DNA of 64,000 bases from Entoloma clypeatum (Eukaryota; Basidiomycota; Agaricomycetes; Agaricales; Entolomataceae): positions 1,736,001 through 1,800,000 of the forward strand of contig OY751488.1 of assembly GCA_963565915.1 (NCBI GenBank). The letters run 5' to 3'. Positions 9,911-21,675 of this stretch are shown one piece after another. The notes under the pieces are model-generated. The model was not told the origin of the DNA. It was given only the letters and a program-made list of their open reading frames with translations, and ran no database searches. Both the position numbers and the translations under genes were made by a program. The stretch's first letter is position 1. Every line of letters begins with the position of its first letter.

Positions 9911-11167
9911 ATGGCACATCGCACCACACAGAACTCCCGCGCAGCAGCAGCCGCGGCAGAAACTACCAATCCGCAGGATAACAGGGCATCATTCTTGCAA
10001 ACTTTTAAAGGCTTTTCCGCTCGCCGTACACAACCCTCCCAATCGACATCAGTACCTCCTACTCATGACCCTCCATCTCCGACACCCCGTTTCAAAACAC
10101 CTCAGACTCAAGGACCTCCAGATCTTCCTGAGGTTTCCGATCATGACAACAATCCTCCGACGCCTCCTTCCGAAGATCATGCCTCTGACAATCCTTTCCG
10201 TCGCGAAGAAACTCCAAACCTTGCTGAAGCAATCTTGCTTATGATGCAGGAACTCCGACGCAGAGACGCTCCGAGGCCTCAGAAGAAAAAGGCAAAGGAA
10301 CCCGACACCTTTGACGGCTCCGATCCACGGAAACTTAACAGCTTCATTGCACAATGCACCCTGTACTTCAGAAACAACTCCACCTACGACGACGATGACA
10401 ACAAAGTCGGCTTCACATTATCATACCTTAGAGGAACTGCGCTCGAATGGTTCGAGCCTTCCCTTTTGGGAGAAACCGACGACGACACACTTTGGTTAGA
10501 TGATTGGTCTACCTTCGTACAGACCCTCCGATCCGAATTCGGACCCATTGATCCGACCGGAGAAGCTGAAGATAGCTTGGACAATCTTAGGATGCGCGAC
10601 AATCAGAAAATCCTCCGTTACAACGTGGATTTCAAATGTCTCTCCGCACGCACGCAGTGGGATGACGGCGCGCTCCGATATCGGTACTACACCGGTTTGG
10701 CAGAGCGAATCAAAGATGTTCTAGGTACCCTCCCGAAACCTAGGAACCTGGTCGAATTAAAGACTATGGCCCACAACATCAACGCTCGCTACTGGGAATG
10801 TCAGCGCGAGAAATCCCACTCCTCTGACAAATCTACTCCGAAATCCGACAAGTCCGACAAAAAACCTTTCGCTTCATCATCTTCCAACCCACCTACTTCC
10901 TCGTCATTTAAGCCCAACCACCAGCAGCAACAACAGAAACCCAAATCGTCATCCGCACCTCCGAAACCTGCTTACTCCGACAAACTTGGCAAGGACGGTA
11001 AATTAACCGCCCAAGAACGCCAGCGACGATTTGACAACAACTTATGCATGTTTTGCGGCGAAACTGGTCATCGGGCTTCCGACTGCTCGAAGAAATTGTC
11101 TTCAAACTCCAAAGCAAAGGCCCGCGCCACCCAAGCCGAGGACAAGACGACAGAGTCAAAAAAATAA
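9911..11167 (+). CDS. Gypsy-A Gag protein
   Basis: A 418-residue Gag, the structural protein of the retrotransposon particle that packages element RNA. After a low-complexity N-terminus rich in Pro, Thr and Asp it has the Ty3/Gypsy capsid-type core (roughly residues 135-300; phrases DTFDGSDPRKLNSFIAQC, EWFEPSLL, WDDGALRYRYYTGLAERIKD). A Ser/Lys/Gln-rich linker follows, then one zinc knuckle, CMFCGETGHRASDC, near residue 380. The ATG lies 49 bp after the LTR and is the first in frame. The frame is intact. Pol overlaps in the -1 frame, as in many Ty3/Gypsy elements, so Pol was probably made by frameshifting. Confidence 0.92.
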   Translation: MAHRTTQNSRAAAAAAETTNPQDNRASFLQTFKGFSARRTQPSQSTSVPPTHDPPSPTPRFKTPQTQGPPDLPEVSDHDNNPPTPPSEDHASDNPFRREETPNLAEAILLMMQELRRRDAPRPQKKKAKEPDTFDGSDPRKLNSFIAQCTLYFRNNSTYDDDDNKVGFTLSYLRGTALEWFEPSLLGETDDDTLWLDDWSTFVQTLRSEFGPIDPTGEAEDSLDNLRMRDNQKILRYNVDFKCLSARTQWDDGALRYRYYTGLAERIKDVLGTLPKPRNLVELKTMAHNINARYWECQREKSHSSDKSTPKSDKSDKKPFASSSSNPPTSSSFKPNHQQQQQKPKSSSAPPKPAYSDKLGKDGKLTAQERQRRFDNNLCMFCGETGHRASDCSKKLSSNSKAKARATQAEDKTTESKK

Positions 11168-11525
11168 CGAGCAGTCCTCAGATTCCAGCACGTACTGGGG
11201 ACTGCGTTGACTCCTCTCGTGCACCTTTGGAAACCCTCCGACTCAACATGTCCGCTCTCTCCAATCTGAATTCTTTATGTATTGATTTGATATCTCCGAC
11301 TTATTCCGACTCTCTTCCGATCCGAACACTTATTGATTCTGGTTCTACACATTGCTTCGCAGATACCAGATTTATTTCTTCTTTGAACTTACATCCGACT
11401 CCGATTTTTCCACCTATGGAATTGAAACTTTTTGACGGTTCTTCAAATTCTTATATCACTCAATCTATTGACCTTCCTCTCCGATTCCCTTCTGGTGAAC
11501 TTATGACCATCGCGTTTTACGTGAC
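11168..11525 (+). pseudogene. Gypsy-A Pol, first part (protease), cut by Copia insertion
   Basis: This is the N-terminal part of Pol in the -1 frame relative to gag; the frame is open from 11044 and overlaps the gag end. It contains the aspartic protease active-site segment TLIDSGSTHCFAD and ends inside the protease domain at the Copia insertion, where the duplication GTGAC occupies 11521-11525. The frame continues at 17315: the inserted 5784 bp plus 5 bp duplication restores the phase exactly. The insertion separates protease from reverse transcriptase and so inactivates Pol. Confidence 0.9.
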
Positions 11526-11835
11526 TGTTGAAGTTCCACCTGGGCACTAGCCACAGGTGTACTGAGCAACATAGCTACAGTGGAAGTACTCTACGATACC
11601 GCTATGGTCACTTACATGGTTTGGAGGGGGTAAGGCTAGTGAGAGCGGTTGAGGCTGGTGAGAGCGATGGAGCTGGTTAAGAGTCAAGAGACAACTTGTT
11701 GATATTGACAGTTTCCTGGTCTTATATACCGTACTACTGTTTGTACCAACCAAACAAGTATGTAATGAAGATATGTAAAGGTCACGTGATGTAATCTAAT
11801 CTAATCTAATCTACGTGATGGGAAAAGTTTCAACA
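11526..11835 (-). repeat. Copia 3' LTR
   Basis: 310 bp, TGTTGAAGTT to TTTCAACA in plus-strand reading. It appears identical to 17000-17309 over its whole length. The polypurine tract (a run of seven G on the minus strand) adjoins its inner edge. Confidence 0.95.
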
Positions 11836-11909
11836 CCCCCCCATATTTAGTACATACTTCTAAATACATCTTACTTTTTCCCACATATATATAGGTACTT
11901 TTGTTTTGC

Positions 11910-13523
11910 CTAGTTCTTTATCAGTCCGAAGTACGGGATAAACTTGGAAAAAAGGATTTTCCCCAGATTCTTAGTCAAAAGGTCTGCAGGGTTATTCACT
12001 CCTTCGATGAATTCGACCGTAATAATTCCTTCGGAGACTTTTTCTCTGACGAAGTGGAATCGCACGTCAATGTGCTTGGATCGCTTCTCAGTCACAGGGT
12101 TGGATGCGATAAAGACGGAGCCGTTGTTATCTCCATAGATCGGTACTGATCCGATCTGCATTCCAAGTTCGGCAAGCATGCTTCTCAGCCATGTTGCTGC
12201 GCGACTGCAATCTGATAGCGCCATATACTCTGCTTCTGTAGAAGAGAGGGCGATGGTCTTTTGCGCCGATGATACCCATGTTATCGCTCCAGACGCCAGT
12301 GATATGAAGAAGCCGGTGGTAGACCTCCTCGTGTTTTCATCTGACGCCCAGTCGGAGTCTGTGAATGCATAGATCCCTTTCCCTGAGTCCCCATCGTACA
12401 TGATCGCGTAATTTTTTGTTGCCTTCAAATATCTGCAAATATCCCTAGCCACCTCTAAATGGCGTTTGGTGGGATTTGCAGAAAATTGGGACATTTTGAT
12501 TACAGCAAAGCAGATGTCAGGCCTCGTTCCAATCATCAGATATAGGAGTGATCCGATGACGGATTGGTACTTAGATCGGAGTTCCGCATTGGGTTCATCT
12601 TCGGACGCCATGGGTTTGTAGCCCGTAGGGAGTGGGGTATGGGTGGCATTAGATTCGCTCATCCCCATGCGTGCCAGAATTTTCTCAAGGTAAGGTACTT
12701 GATCAATGAAGATCCTCTTCCCACGTTGCCTTATTTGGATTGAGAGAAATTCCTTTGGTTCCCCATCGGGCACTAGGTGACCTAGGTCCCTACATTCCCA
12801 TGTTGTCATGAAGGCCTTCTTCTTTTCTAGCGTATATTCCCGGTTTGTGCCGAGAAAAGCAGAGTTGTCGACATAGATGACGGCAATTACAATTTCCCCA
12901 CTGGTACTTTTGTGAATGAACACTCCCGCATCGGAGTGAAGCCGGACAAAGCCGAGCTTTTTCATGGAGGAATCAAGTTCCCTCCACCAGGCTAATGCGG
13001 CCTGCTTAAGTCCATATAGAGCTTTGAATAGTTGGTACACGAGGTGTTCTTTCCCTTTTACTATGTAGCCCTCAGGCTGTCGCATATAGATGACTTCACG
13101 GAGCGTTCCATAGAGGAAGGCTGATGAGATGTCCAATAGAGTCATGAACCACCCTTCAAGGGCTGTCAATGCCAGTATTAGCCGGACGGTTTCATATCTT
13201 ACGACTGGTGAGAAGATCTGATCAAAGTCGATCCCTTCTACCTGTGAGAAGCCTTTTGCGACGAGGCGCGCTTTCAGACGCCCGTCGGACTTTTCGTTGT
13301 AAACCCATTTGTTCCTTAGAGCTTTCCTCCCTGCAGGCAGGGGTACTAGCTCCGTGATCACCCCGCGGCGTTTGAGCATGTCTAGCTCTTTACGTTCAGC
13401 CACATACCAGTCTTCTCTATTTGGAAGAGGGTATATGTCTTTATGGGACATTTCAACGATGCCAACTTGGACTGATATTGCCTCCATCAGGAGGTCATTC
13501 ATCCATGCCGTTTGACCGCCCAA
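11910..13523 (-). pseudogene. Copia polyprotein, reverse transcriptase-RNase H part
   Basis: This is the 3' part of the Copia polyprotein: reverse transcriptase (NREDWYVAERKELDML, KNKWVYNEK-like start, SSAFLYGTLREVIYM) and RNase H (KTIALSSTEAEYMALS, YGDNNGSVFIASNP). It would copy element RNA into DNA. The catalytic motif, normally YVDD, reads YVDN (AVIYVDNSAFLG), so a metal-binding aspartate is replaced. The frame is the same as the upstream Gag-integrase part but is separated from it by TGA codons. It ends at a stop 75 bp before the 3' LTR. It is probably non-functional for both reasons. Confidence 0.92.
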
Positions 13524-16500
13524 TCTCCGTCTTCAATCTAATTTTTCAAGATCAGACGCTGGAGTGTCTTCCCCATAGATGCTTCCTGGCATCTTCCGAA
13601 CTCGTCGTTCCCTGATCGGTCAATCTGGTACTTGCTCGGGTTCCGGAGTGGGTACTCGCGGTTCGTCGTCAGGCTCACTGGCTGGCAGTTCGTTGTCTGA
13701 TTCAGGTTGATCCTGTTCAATGGGAACTGGGGTATGAGGTGTTTCGTTGTGACTATCGTCATCATTGCTGCCGGGAATGAGATCCTCAAACTCATCAGCC
13801 GGCTCTGGGTTTTCCATTTCTGGGTGGTTTTCTGGCAACGGGTCAATGTGGCATCTAGGGTACTTGCTTTCATCAAAGATAGCTTTCCCGCCCATGAAAA
13901 TCGTGTTGGTCTCAGGATCCATGAAGCGGTATCCTTTGACCCCTGGTTTCGATCCGAGATAAATCATCAATCGGGATCTTGATTCCAGGGAGTTCCTACG
14001 TTTCTCCTTTGGGATATATACATATGCCTGACATCCGAATACTCTGACACTAGACATGTCGGGGATCTCATTGGTCACCCTGAAGTAAGGGGTTCTCCAT
14101 TCAAGACGCTGCATGGGGGTTCTGTTGTAGAGAAATGCTGCGTGTTCCAAACAGAATTCCCACCACATGGGCGGTAAGCATGCATCGAAGCGCAATGCCT
14201 GAGATTTTTCCCATAGTGTTCGATTGATCCTTTCTGCTCTACCATTCTGCTGGTGCTGATATGGGAGCGTGACATCGATCAGAATTCCATGATCGGCAAG
14301 TACATCCTTGTATTCGTCAAATTCTCCACCTCCATCAACCCGCCACTTTTTAGGGGTAGCGGCAAATTGATTCTGGATCATCGCAAGGAATTGTTTCAGC
14401 GCCGTGATGGCGCCTGACTTCTTCCTAAGCAAGACGACCCAGACATGGGATGAAAAATCGTCCAAAAAGGTAAGGAAATATTTGTACTTATGGTACGATG
14501 CCGTGGATATCTGCTTTAAATCCGAATGTATCAAATCAAAGGGTTTGACAGCCCTTGTCATCGAGTTAGGATAAGATTGATTTGGCATTTTCCCTTTTAG
14601 ACACCCCGTGCAGCTTTCCTGTGATTTCTCACGTACTAACGTTTTGGGTACTCCTTTGGTACTAGTGGGAATCTTATTGAGCGCTTGGTCATTTGGGTGG
14701 CCAAGGCGTTTATGCCAGGTTTCGACAGTGATTTCGCTAGAGATCGTGTGGATTTGGTCATAGCGTATTTCAGTGTCTAACCAATAAATGGTTTGTCCGA
14801 GAATGTGAGGCGAGAACTGTATTTTGTTCTGTCCTTTGGAGATGTTGATTTCTCCACGCATTCCGTCTACTTTGTAACCGTGATTAAGGAAGACGCCTAG
14901 GGACAATAGGCATGTGTCCATGTCCGGAATGTAGAATACAGGTCGGAGAAGGTGGGTTTTTATTTCCCCATTTAGGGTATGCCGTACTGGAACGGCCCCA
15001 ACTCCGAGAATTTCCAGTTTCTTTCCCTTTTCAGCTGTTTGGACAAATCGCTTAGCTTTAAGAGGCCTGTAGTACGCGAAGTCCTTGAACTCATGGGTAA
15101 AGTGTAACGAGGCACCGGAGTCTAAGATCCATTGTGCACGTTCTTTCTCCTTACAGTGTGTACATGACGCAAAGTGCTTTGTATATTTTTTATATAGATC
15201 GTTGTCAATATGATCCATACATTCTGCACTAGTACTAGCTAATATTTTACACGTCTGCAAGGAGGTGTTATTAGTTTTCCTTAATTGGTCAGATTCAGGA
15301 GAGGAAGATGACGAACCGTCAAGTTCAATGAGCCCATCTTCGAATTGGTCCGGCCCCATCCGCTCGCTTTGATGGTCTATGTCCATCATCCTAAGGGTTT
15401 GGTCCAGCGGCGGAGTAACTCGACGCTGCTTGGACGGTCTTTCGTCTTCTTCTGGGATAATCGTATCCAGAATGCGAAGGTTTGACCCTGAGGGGCGGGC
15501 ACCAATGCCGCGCGCGAGTTTGCGAACATGGTCGTTTTTCTTCCACACAGACGGCTTGCCCGAAGGAAGCCCGGTGTACTGGGATGGAGGCGGGTTCATT
15601 CGCTGAAGGAGCGACTGCATCCGCTGAGAGTCTGGCTGGGCGGTGCTCATCGTTTTTCCGCGCCCGGTGACGGTAGTGAAGGATGGTGGCGGGAGAGGAG
15701 GGAAGTGGATGGCGGGAGCAACAAACTCAACCGTTTCTTCCACATGGTCGGACGTGTTGTCCGCAGTGTTGGCGTTTTTCTTTTGATTGCGCCAGCGTCC
15801 TTTTCCCTTCTTTTTTTCAGAAGCGGTACTATGGTCGGTCGAGTTAGGCTGCTCGTCAACATCGTTCTGCGAGGTACTCGGCTTCTGCTGCCTTTCCCAT
15901 TTGGGGTCCTGCCCCTTTCGCTTTGTCCCGGAAATTTTCCGGGCCTGCTCATTGGACGCACGAGTAGACCCGACCGCATACTTGCGCCGGTATTCAGAGA
16001 TGATGCTTTCGGCAACGGCTTTGTAGGTGAAATCATCGGCGTCGTAGACCTGGAAAAGGGCGGTGGAGAGTGACGACCAGGCGTCGGGAATTGCATTGGC
16101 CAGGATCATTGCCTGCATCAGGTCGGGGACGACAAAGCTTGAATCGGCGAGCCGGGCGAAGAGAGACCCCAGGCGTTCAATTTCAGGCACTGGGTCGCGT
16201 CCAGACAGTTTGTAGGTGGCGGCGGCCTTGAAATCGCCGAAGATGACGGCCGGGGATACCTTGGAGTAGGCATCCTTCAGCGTTTTCCACGCACCAAGTG
16301 CCGAGGTGCTGTCCTTGATGTGGCGTCTGATCGCCTCAGAGACCTTCAGGCGTATCGCCCCGAGAGCTACGTCGTCGTCCCTGATCCAGGCTTTTTCTTC
16401 CTTGCGGAAGCCGGGCTGGTCGACTGTAGTAGCCAGCACAGGGGGGGCGGCAGCAGTGGCACCAGGGGTGGAGACCGTGGTGGTGAAGTCGGCGATCACA

Positions 16501-16637
16501 GGGCGGGTGATGTCGCCAGAAACGAGGCGCCAAACTCCTTGATGGAGGAGGTAGGACTTCATCTTTTCGGCCCAACTTTGGTAGTCGATGCCGTCAAAGG
16601 GGGTGATGGTGTCAAGAGCAGAGCGAGAAGTAGACAT
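13524..16637 (-). pseudogene. Copia polyprotein, Gag-protease-integrase part
   Basis: The 5' part of the Copia polyprotein starts at an ATG at 16637 (MSTSRSALDTITPF). The first 230 residues are a Gag domain of the UBN2/retrotran_gag type. No clear CCHC knuckle is seen. The protease site is WILDSGASLHFT. The GAG-pre-integrase motif is ETWHKRLGHPNDQAL. The integrase core has D in DLIHSDLK, D in RVDGGGEFDEY and E in HQQNGRAERINR. The frame meets a TGA at 13618-13620 and another near 13528 before the RT part, both in the same frame. Both fit single C-to-T changes of CGA arginine codons (inference). Confidence 0.92.
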
Positions 16638-16987
16638 TGTAGATGAATCTAAAAAAGGGTTCCCAATCAGTGATGTGTTATGAATATGATTCAAGAAAAC
16701 AATTAAATGATTCCTTATGACATATTCCCTTTAGGAATAGCGGTCACGGGAAAACCCTTTATATGTCAGAAACGTATAAGGTGCGATCAACGTTTCCACA
16801 TGGAGTGTACTAGGTCAATCCCCTTAGGGACGTCTCATGACAGGTACTTGTCGTAATGACGTTCCCAGGTTCATATGTGAAGAAGTATGACTCAGAACCT
16901 AGATCTTTCGATCGGTTCCTTGCCAACCAGGGTAGAGTGGGCAGGTACTCGCTGTTGCCAGCGTTTCCCAAGTCCCTCTGCTATCCG

Positions 16988-16999
16988 GGGCCCATAACC
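16988..16999 (-). promoter_or_regulatory. Copia primer-binding site, initiator tRNA type
   Basis: Right after the 5' LTR the minus strand reads GGTTATGGGCCC. It is complementary, with one G-U type mismatch, to the anticodon stem-loop of eukaryotic initiator tRNA-Met (GGGCTCATAACC). Copia and Ty5 elements are known to use such an internal half-tRNA primer. This contrasts with the self-priming sites of the Gypsy elements here. Confidence 0.65.
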
Positions 17000-17309
17000 T
17001 GTTGAAGTTCCACCTGGGCACTAGCCACAGGTGTACTGAGCAACATAGCTACAGTGGAAGTACTCTACGATACCGCTATGGTCACTTACATGGTTTGGAG
17101 GGGGTAAGGCTAGTGAGAGCGGTTGAGGCTGGTGAGAGCGATGGAGCTGGTTAAGAGTCAAGAGACAACTTGTTGATATTGACAGTTTCCTGGTCTTATA
17201 TACCGTACTACTGTTTGTACCAACCAAACAAGTATGTAATGAAGATATGTAAAGGTCACGTGATGTAATCTAATCTAATCTAATCTACGTGATGGGAAAA
17301 GTTTCAACA
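17000..17309 (-). repeat. Copia 5' LTR
   Basis: 310 bp, matching 11526-11835 base for base as far as could be read. It contains the TATATA-like promoter area and the TTAGA tandem. The outer edge adjoins the target duplication GTGAC. Confidence 0.95.
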
Positions 17310-17314
17310 GTGAC

Positions 17315-20300
17315 AAACCTCGATTCATCTTGTAACATGGTTCTAGGACACAACTGGCTCACCCGCCACAATCCGATGATTGACTGGGTATTGGGCAGTA
17401 TCTTATTCCGTTCCACATTACCTGACACTCCGAGTCCGACCCCGACGTCGCCTGCCGAGGCAGCTCCGCCACCTCCGCAGACTCCGCCCTCTCCGATGGG
17501 CACCTCCGACCCGCCTCAAATTACTATGGTCAATGCAGCTGCATATCTGCGCGCCTGTAAAGCACCTGGGGCATACGCTTTTCGCGTTCACCTCTCCGAC
17601 ATCTCCGCCAATTCCGCTTCTGTCTCCGACGAAGCCCCCGACCTCACTGGCATCCCCGAGGAATACCACGATTTTGCTGATGTATTCAGTAAGAAAAAGG
17701 CCGACACCCTTGTACCCCATCGACCCTACGACCTCAAGATCAATTTGGAGGAAGGTACTTCCCCTCCGATTGGTCCGATGTACTCACTCTCGCAATCCGA
17801 ACTCGGATCGCTCCGAGACTTCATCGACGAGCACCTCAATATCGGTTTTATCAAACCTTCCAGTTCACCTCACGGCGCTCCGATCCTCTTCGTCCGAAAG
17901 AAGGATGGATCTCTCCGACTTTGCGTCGACTACCGAGGCTTGGACAAAATCACAAAAAAAGACTGATATCCACTTCCGCTCATCTCCGACCTCCTAGCCA
18001 CTGCCGGCAAAGCACGCATTTATACCACCATAGACCTCCGACATGCATACCATCTTGTCCGCATCGCTGAAGGTGATGAATGGAAAACTGCTTTTCGCAC
18101 TCGCTATGGATCGTTTGAATGGCTAGTCATGCCATTTGGATTATCTAACGTGCCCGCAGCTTTCCAATGCTTCATGAACGACATCTTCTCCGACCTTCTG
18201 GACAACTGCGTTACTGTTTACCTTGATGACATCCTTATCTATTCCGACAACCCCAAGGAACACAAAAAACATGTCCGAGAAGTCCTCCGACGTCTCCGAC
18301 AACATCGTCTTTATGCACGCGCCGACAAGTGCGAGTTCTCTGCCGAAACTGTAGAATATCTTGGATTCATCCTCTCCCCCGACGGTCTCAAAATGTCGGA
18401 AGAGAAAGTCAAGACTATTCAGGATTGGCCTGAACCACGCAGAGTAAAGGACGTTCAGTCCTTTTTGGGTTTTGCAAACTTTTACCAATGTTTCATTCCA
18501 TTCTATTCCAACATCACTATCCCACTCACTCGCTTAACCAGGAAACATGCCCCATGGCTGCACGCGTAATTCAATTTCACTGAGCAAGTTGTGTTCTCCA
18601 ACGAAGCTAGAACCGCCTTCAATGACTTAAAAAAGGCATTCACCACTGCTCCGATCCTCTCACACTGGATTCCCGACGCTCCGATCATTGTCGAGACAGA
18701 CGCCTCCGACTACGCCCTTGCGGCTATCCTGTCTATCGTCACCTCCGACAATGAAGTTCACCCTGTCGCATTCCACTCCCGCACCTTTACGGCTACTGAA
18801 GTCAACTACGACACTCATGATAAGGAACTTCTTGCCATCTACGAAGCGTTTAAGATTTGGCGCCATTACCTCGAAGGATCCGGTACTCCGATCGAGTTCG
18901 TAACCGATCACAAAAACCTCGAGTATTTTGCCACTACCAAAGTCCTTTCACGCCGACAAGTCCGATGGTCGGAACACCTTTCCCAGTTCAACCTCATCAT
19001 CCGCTTCCGCCCTGGCCATTTGGGAACAAAACCTGACTCTTTAACTAGACGATGGGACGTCTACCCAAAAGGGGGAAATAGCGACTATGCGGATATCAAT
19101 CCGACCAACCTCCGACCAGTGTTTTCGCAAGAACAGCTTTCCGCTTCACTTCGCGCGACCCAACTTCTAGAACCTGTCCTCCGTGCAACCATCATTATGG
19201 ACACTGAGAAGCTTCACCACGATATCCTAAAATCACTCCCTTCCGACACTCTCTACAACACTTACTTAAAAGATCCCAAACCTCGCTGGTCCCTCAATCC
19301 CGACGGTTTCCTCCGACATGACAATCACATCTACATCCCTGACTCCGACGACCTCCGACTTCGCGTCCTACAGCAGAAGCACGATCATATGCTTGCTGGA
19401 CATCCAGGCCAAAACAAGACACTCAGTCTTATTCAACGCGATTACACCTGGCCAGGAATACGCGATTTCGTGAAACACTATTGCAAGTCATGTACCACCT
19501 GCATGCGATCAAAACCACAGCGACATAAGCCTTATGGCTTACTGAAACAACTTCCGATCCCCGAACGTCCTTGGAATTCCATATCCATGGATTTCATTGA
19601 GACCCTTCCGACCTCCGACAACTTCGATGCCATCCTCGTTATTGTTGACCGATTTACGAAGCAAAGCATCTTCATTCTGACAACCATTAATTGCACCTCC
19701 GAAGATCTCGCCGTCCTTTTCGTACTACACGTCTTCTCTAAACATGGCATACCTGATCATGTCACCTCCGACTGCGGCCCCGAATTCGTATCCCGATTCT
19801 TCCGATCCCTCGGAAAAGCTCTAAACATGACCCTTCACTTCACTTCTGGTTACCACCCTGAAGGTGACGGCCAAACCGAATGCACTAACCAGACACTCAA
19901 ACAGTATTTGCGCATATTCTGCAACTACCAACAAGACAACTGGTCCGCTCTCCTTCTGATTGCGGAGTTCGCATACAACAACGCACCTAGTGCTACGACT
20001 GGCATCTCACCCTTCTTCGCTAACAAGGGTTATCATCCGAACATCACTGTTCACCCAGAACGCGACCTTGCCTCTTCCCGAGCTCGATCCTTCGTGACCG
20101 ACCTAGACGAGCTTCACCAAGAGCTAAAATCCACCATCTCCGACGCGCAGCGACGTTACCAGATCCAAGCCGACATCCATTGGATGGTACCTCCGACATT
20201 CGCTGTCGGACAACAGGTTTTCGTCAAAGCAAAATTCTTCCGCACTACACGTCCATCCAAGAAACTTTCAGAAAAGTTCTTAGGACCCTACGAGATCATC

Positions 20301-20666
20301 GCACAACCTGGAACACATTCCTTTACTCTCCGACTCCCCGACACATTCCGCGGTGTTCACCCCGTCTACCACGTTTCTATGCTTGAACCCGCAACTCCGA
20401 ACACCATTCCGAATCGGACCCAACCTCCGCCTCCTCCGATTGACATTGATGGAGAACTGGAATATGAAATCGCAGAAATCGTTGACTCCAAGATCGACCG
20501 ACAACGTAGCTGCAAGCTACTATACTTTGTCCGTTGGTTAGGATACGAAGACACTGACGAAGAATTCTCTTGGCTACCAGCCAATGAATTGGAAAATGCC
20601 CCAGAACTCATCTCTGACTTTCATTCCGCTTATCCCGACAAGCCTGGTCCGCTTTTGTCGCTCTGA
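17315..20666 (+). pseudogene. Gypsy-A Pol: RT, RNase H, integrase, chromodomain
   Basis: The continuation of Pol after the Copia. In order: protease C-terminus ([17 protein letters not shown]), reverse transcriptase with [10 protein letters not shown] near 18215, RNase H (VETDASDYALAAIL), and integrase with an HHCC zinc module (HMLAGHPGQNK ... CKSCTTCMRSK) and catalytic D, D, E in SMDFIETLP, TSDCGPEFV and GDGQTECTNQTL. A C-terminal chromodomain follows (YEIAEIVDSKIDRQ ... LLYFVRWLGYEDTDEEFSW), which in chromoviruses directs integration to marked chromatin. Stops at 17964-17966 (TGA) and near 18567 (TAA) break the frame; both could be C-to-T changes. Without them the domain set is complete. 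Confidence 0.94.
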
Positions 20667-20693
20667 ATCAAAAGAACAAGTACTATTCATCAT

Positions 20694-21675
20694 CTACTCA
20701 GTACGTTGTTTCTTATTAGAAGGCCCCGCCTCCTTCTCCGACTCCTCCGACATGTCCATGTCGGACTGCTCCGGCATATCCAACCTCTTCCGATTCAACA
20801 CGTCTTGCTTGATCTTCTTCACCAGCCTCTGCTCCAGGCTCAACTCCTCTATCTCCTCATTCACATCTGACTTCTCCGATCCCTCCGACTCCGACTCCGA
20901 TTCCTCCACTTCCTCCGGCACGTACGCAATATTGACAGTTCCTTCAACTGCTGACAGCAGTCGTCGGATCTGCCTCGTCTCCACCAAAATCTCCTTCAAG
21001 ACGCTCAACAGCGTCACCTCCGACTCCGACCCTCCGATCTCTGTCGCTTTCGCTTTCCCTTTTCCCTTCACCTTCACCGTGTGCTTCACCTCCGATTTTC
21101 CCTCTGACTTCCCCTCTGACCCTCTGACCTCGCACTTCTTTCTGTCCTTGATGCAGCCCTTGCACGACGTTGTCTTACGAGTACTAAAAGACAATGGTTA
21201 GATCAAATCAAAGACAAAAAATAAAAAGAACATACTCGTCGCGCTCGCACTCGACCTTCTTCATAATGCACCTCTTGCAGGCGCCAACCCCGACTCCCGA
21301 CCCCTCTCCGACCGTCACGGTCATCTCATCCGCCTTCCTCTTTTTCTTCTGCTCCGCCGGGCTCCCCGACATGCCTTGTTCGGTGGCCACAGCGACGGCC
21401 CTCTTCCTCGCCCCCATCTCCTCTGCCACCCGATTCTCCTCCGCCACCCGATTCTCCTCCGCCACCCGTCTTTCCTCCGCTACCCGCTTTTCCTCCGCTA
21501 TCCGCTTTTCCTCCGCTACCCGCTTCTCCTCCTCAGCCTTCTTGACAGCCTCCTCCGCCGCCGCTCGCTTCTTCTCCTCCGCCGCCGCTCGCTTCTTCTC
21601 CTTCACCTCCGCGAGCTTGTGTTGCAACTCTTCCATTTCGTTGTCGAGTTCTTGGGTTACTGGAATTGCCAACAT
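20694..21675 (-). CDS. Antisense accessory gene of Gypsy-A: coiled coil plus Zn2Cys6-type motif
   Basis: A two-exon gene on the strand opposite gag-pol, ending 27 bp from the pol stop. Exon 1 (21675-21236) starts at MLAIPVTQELDNEM and encodes an Ala/Glu/Lys-rich coiled coil with repeated RVAEE units, then a basic KKKRKADE stretch. A 52-nt GT-AG intron (21235-21184) splits the cysteine module: CKRCIMKKVEC in exon 1, CKGCIKDRKKC in exon 2. The joined spacing is CX2CX6CX10CX2CX6C, within the fungal Zn(II)2Cys6 range. The rest is acidic (SESESEGSEKSD). Predicted length is about 309 residues with no internal stop. A DNA-binding or regulatory role is inference. A Tc1-like insertion sits 43 bp upstream of the ATG. 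Confidence 0.72.

Larger units (their letters stand above)
11526..17309 (-). mobile_element. Complete Copia retrotransposon nested in Gypsy-A
   Basis: A 5784-bp Copia on the minus strand with 310-bp LTRs at 11526-11835 and 17000-17309 that read as identical. It is flanked by a perfect 5-bp duplication GTGAC (11521-11525, 17310-17314). Internal order on the minus strand is 5' LTR, primer site, Gag-protease-integrase, reverse transcriptase-RNase H, G-rich polypurine tract, 3' LTR. The protease-integrase-RT order is diagnostic of Copia. The polyprotein frame has two stops and an altered RT catalytic motif. Confidence 0.96.

Noticed and set aside
15528..16073. 181-codon plus-strand frame opposite Copia Gag
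   Set aside because: A shadow of the Copia frame with no start context and no domain.
18129..18569. Start of a separate gene at 18129
   Set aside because: The frame is open from 17967 and encodes the middle of the reverse transcriptase; the ATG is internal.
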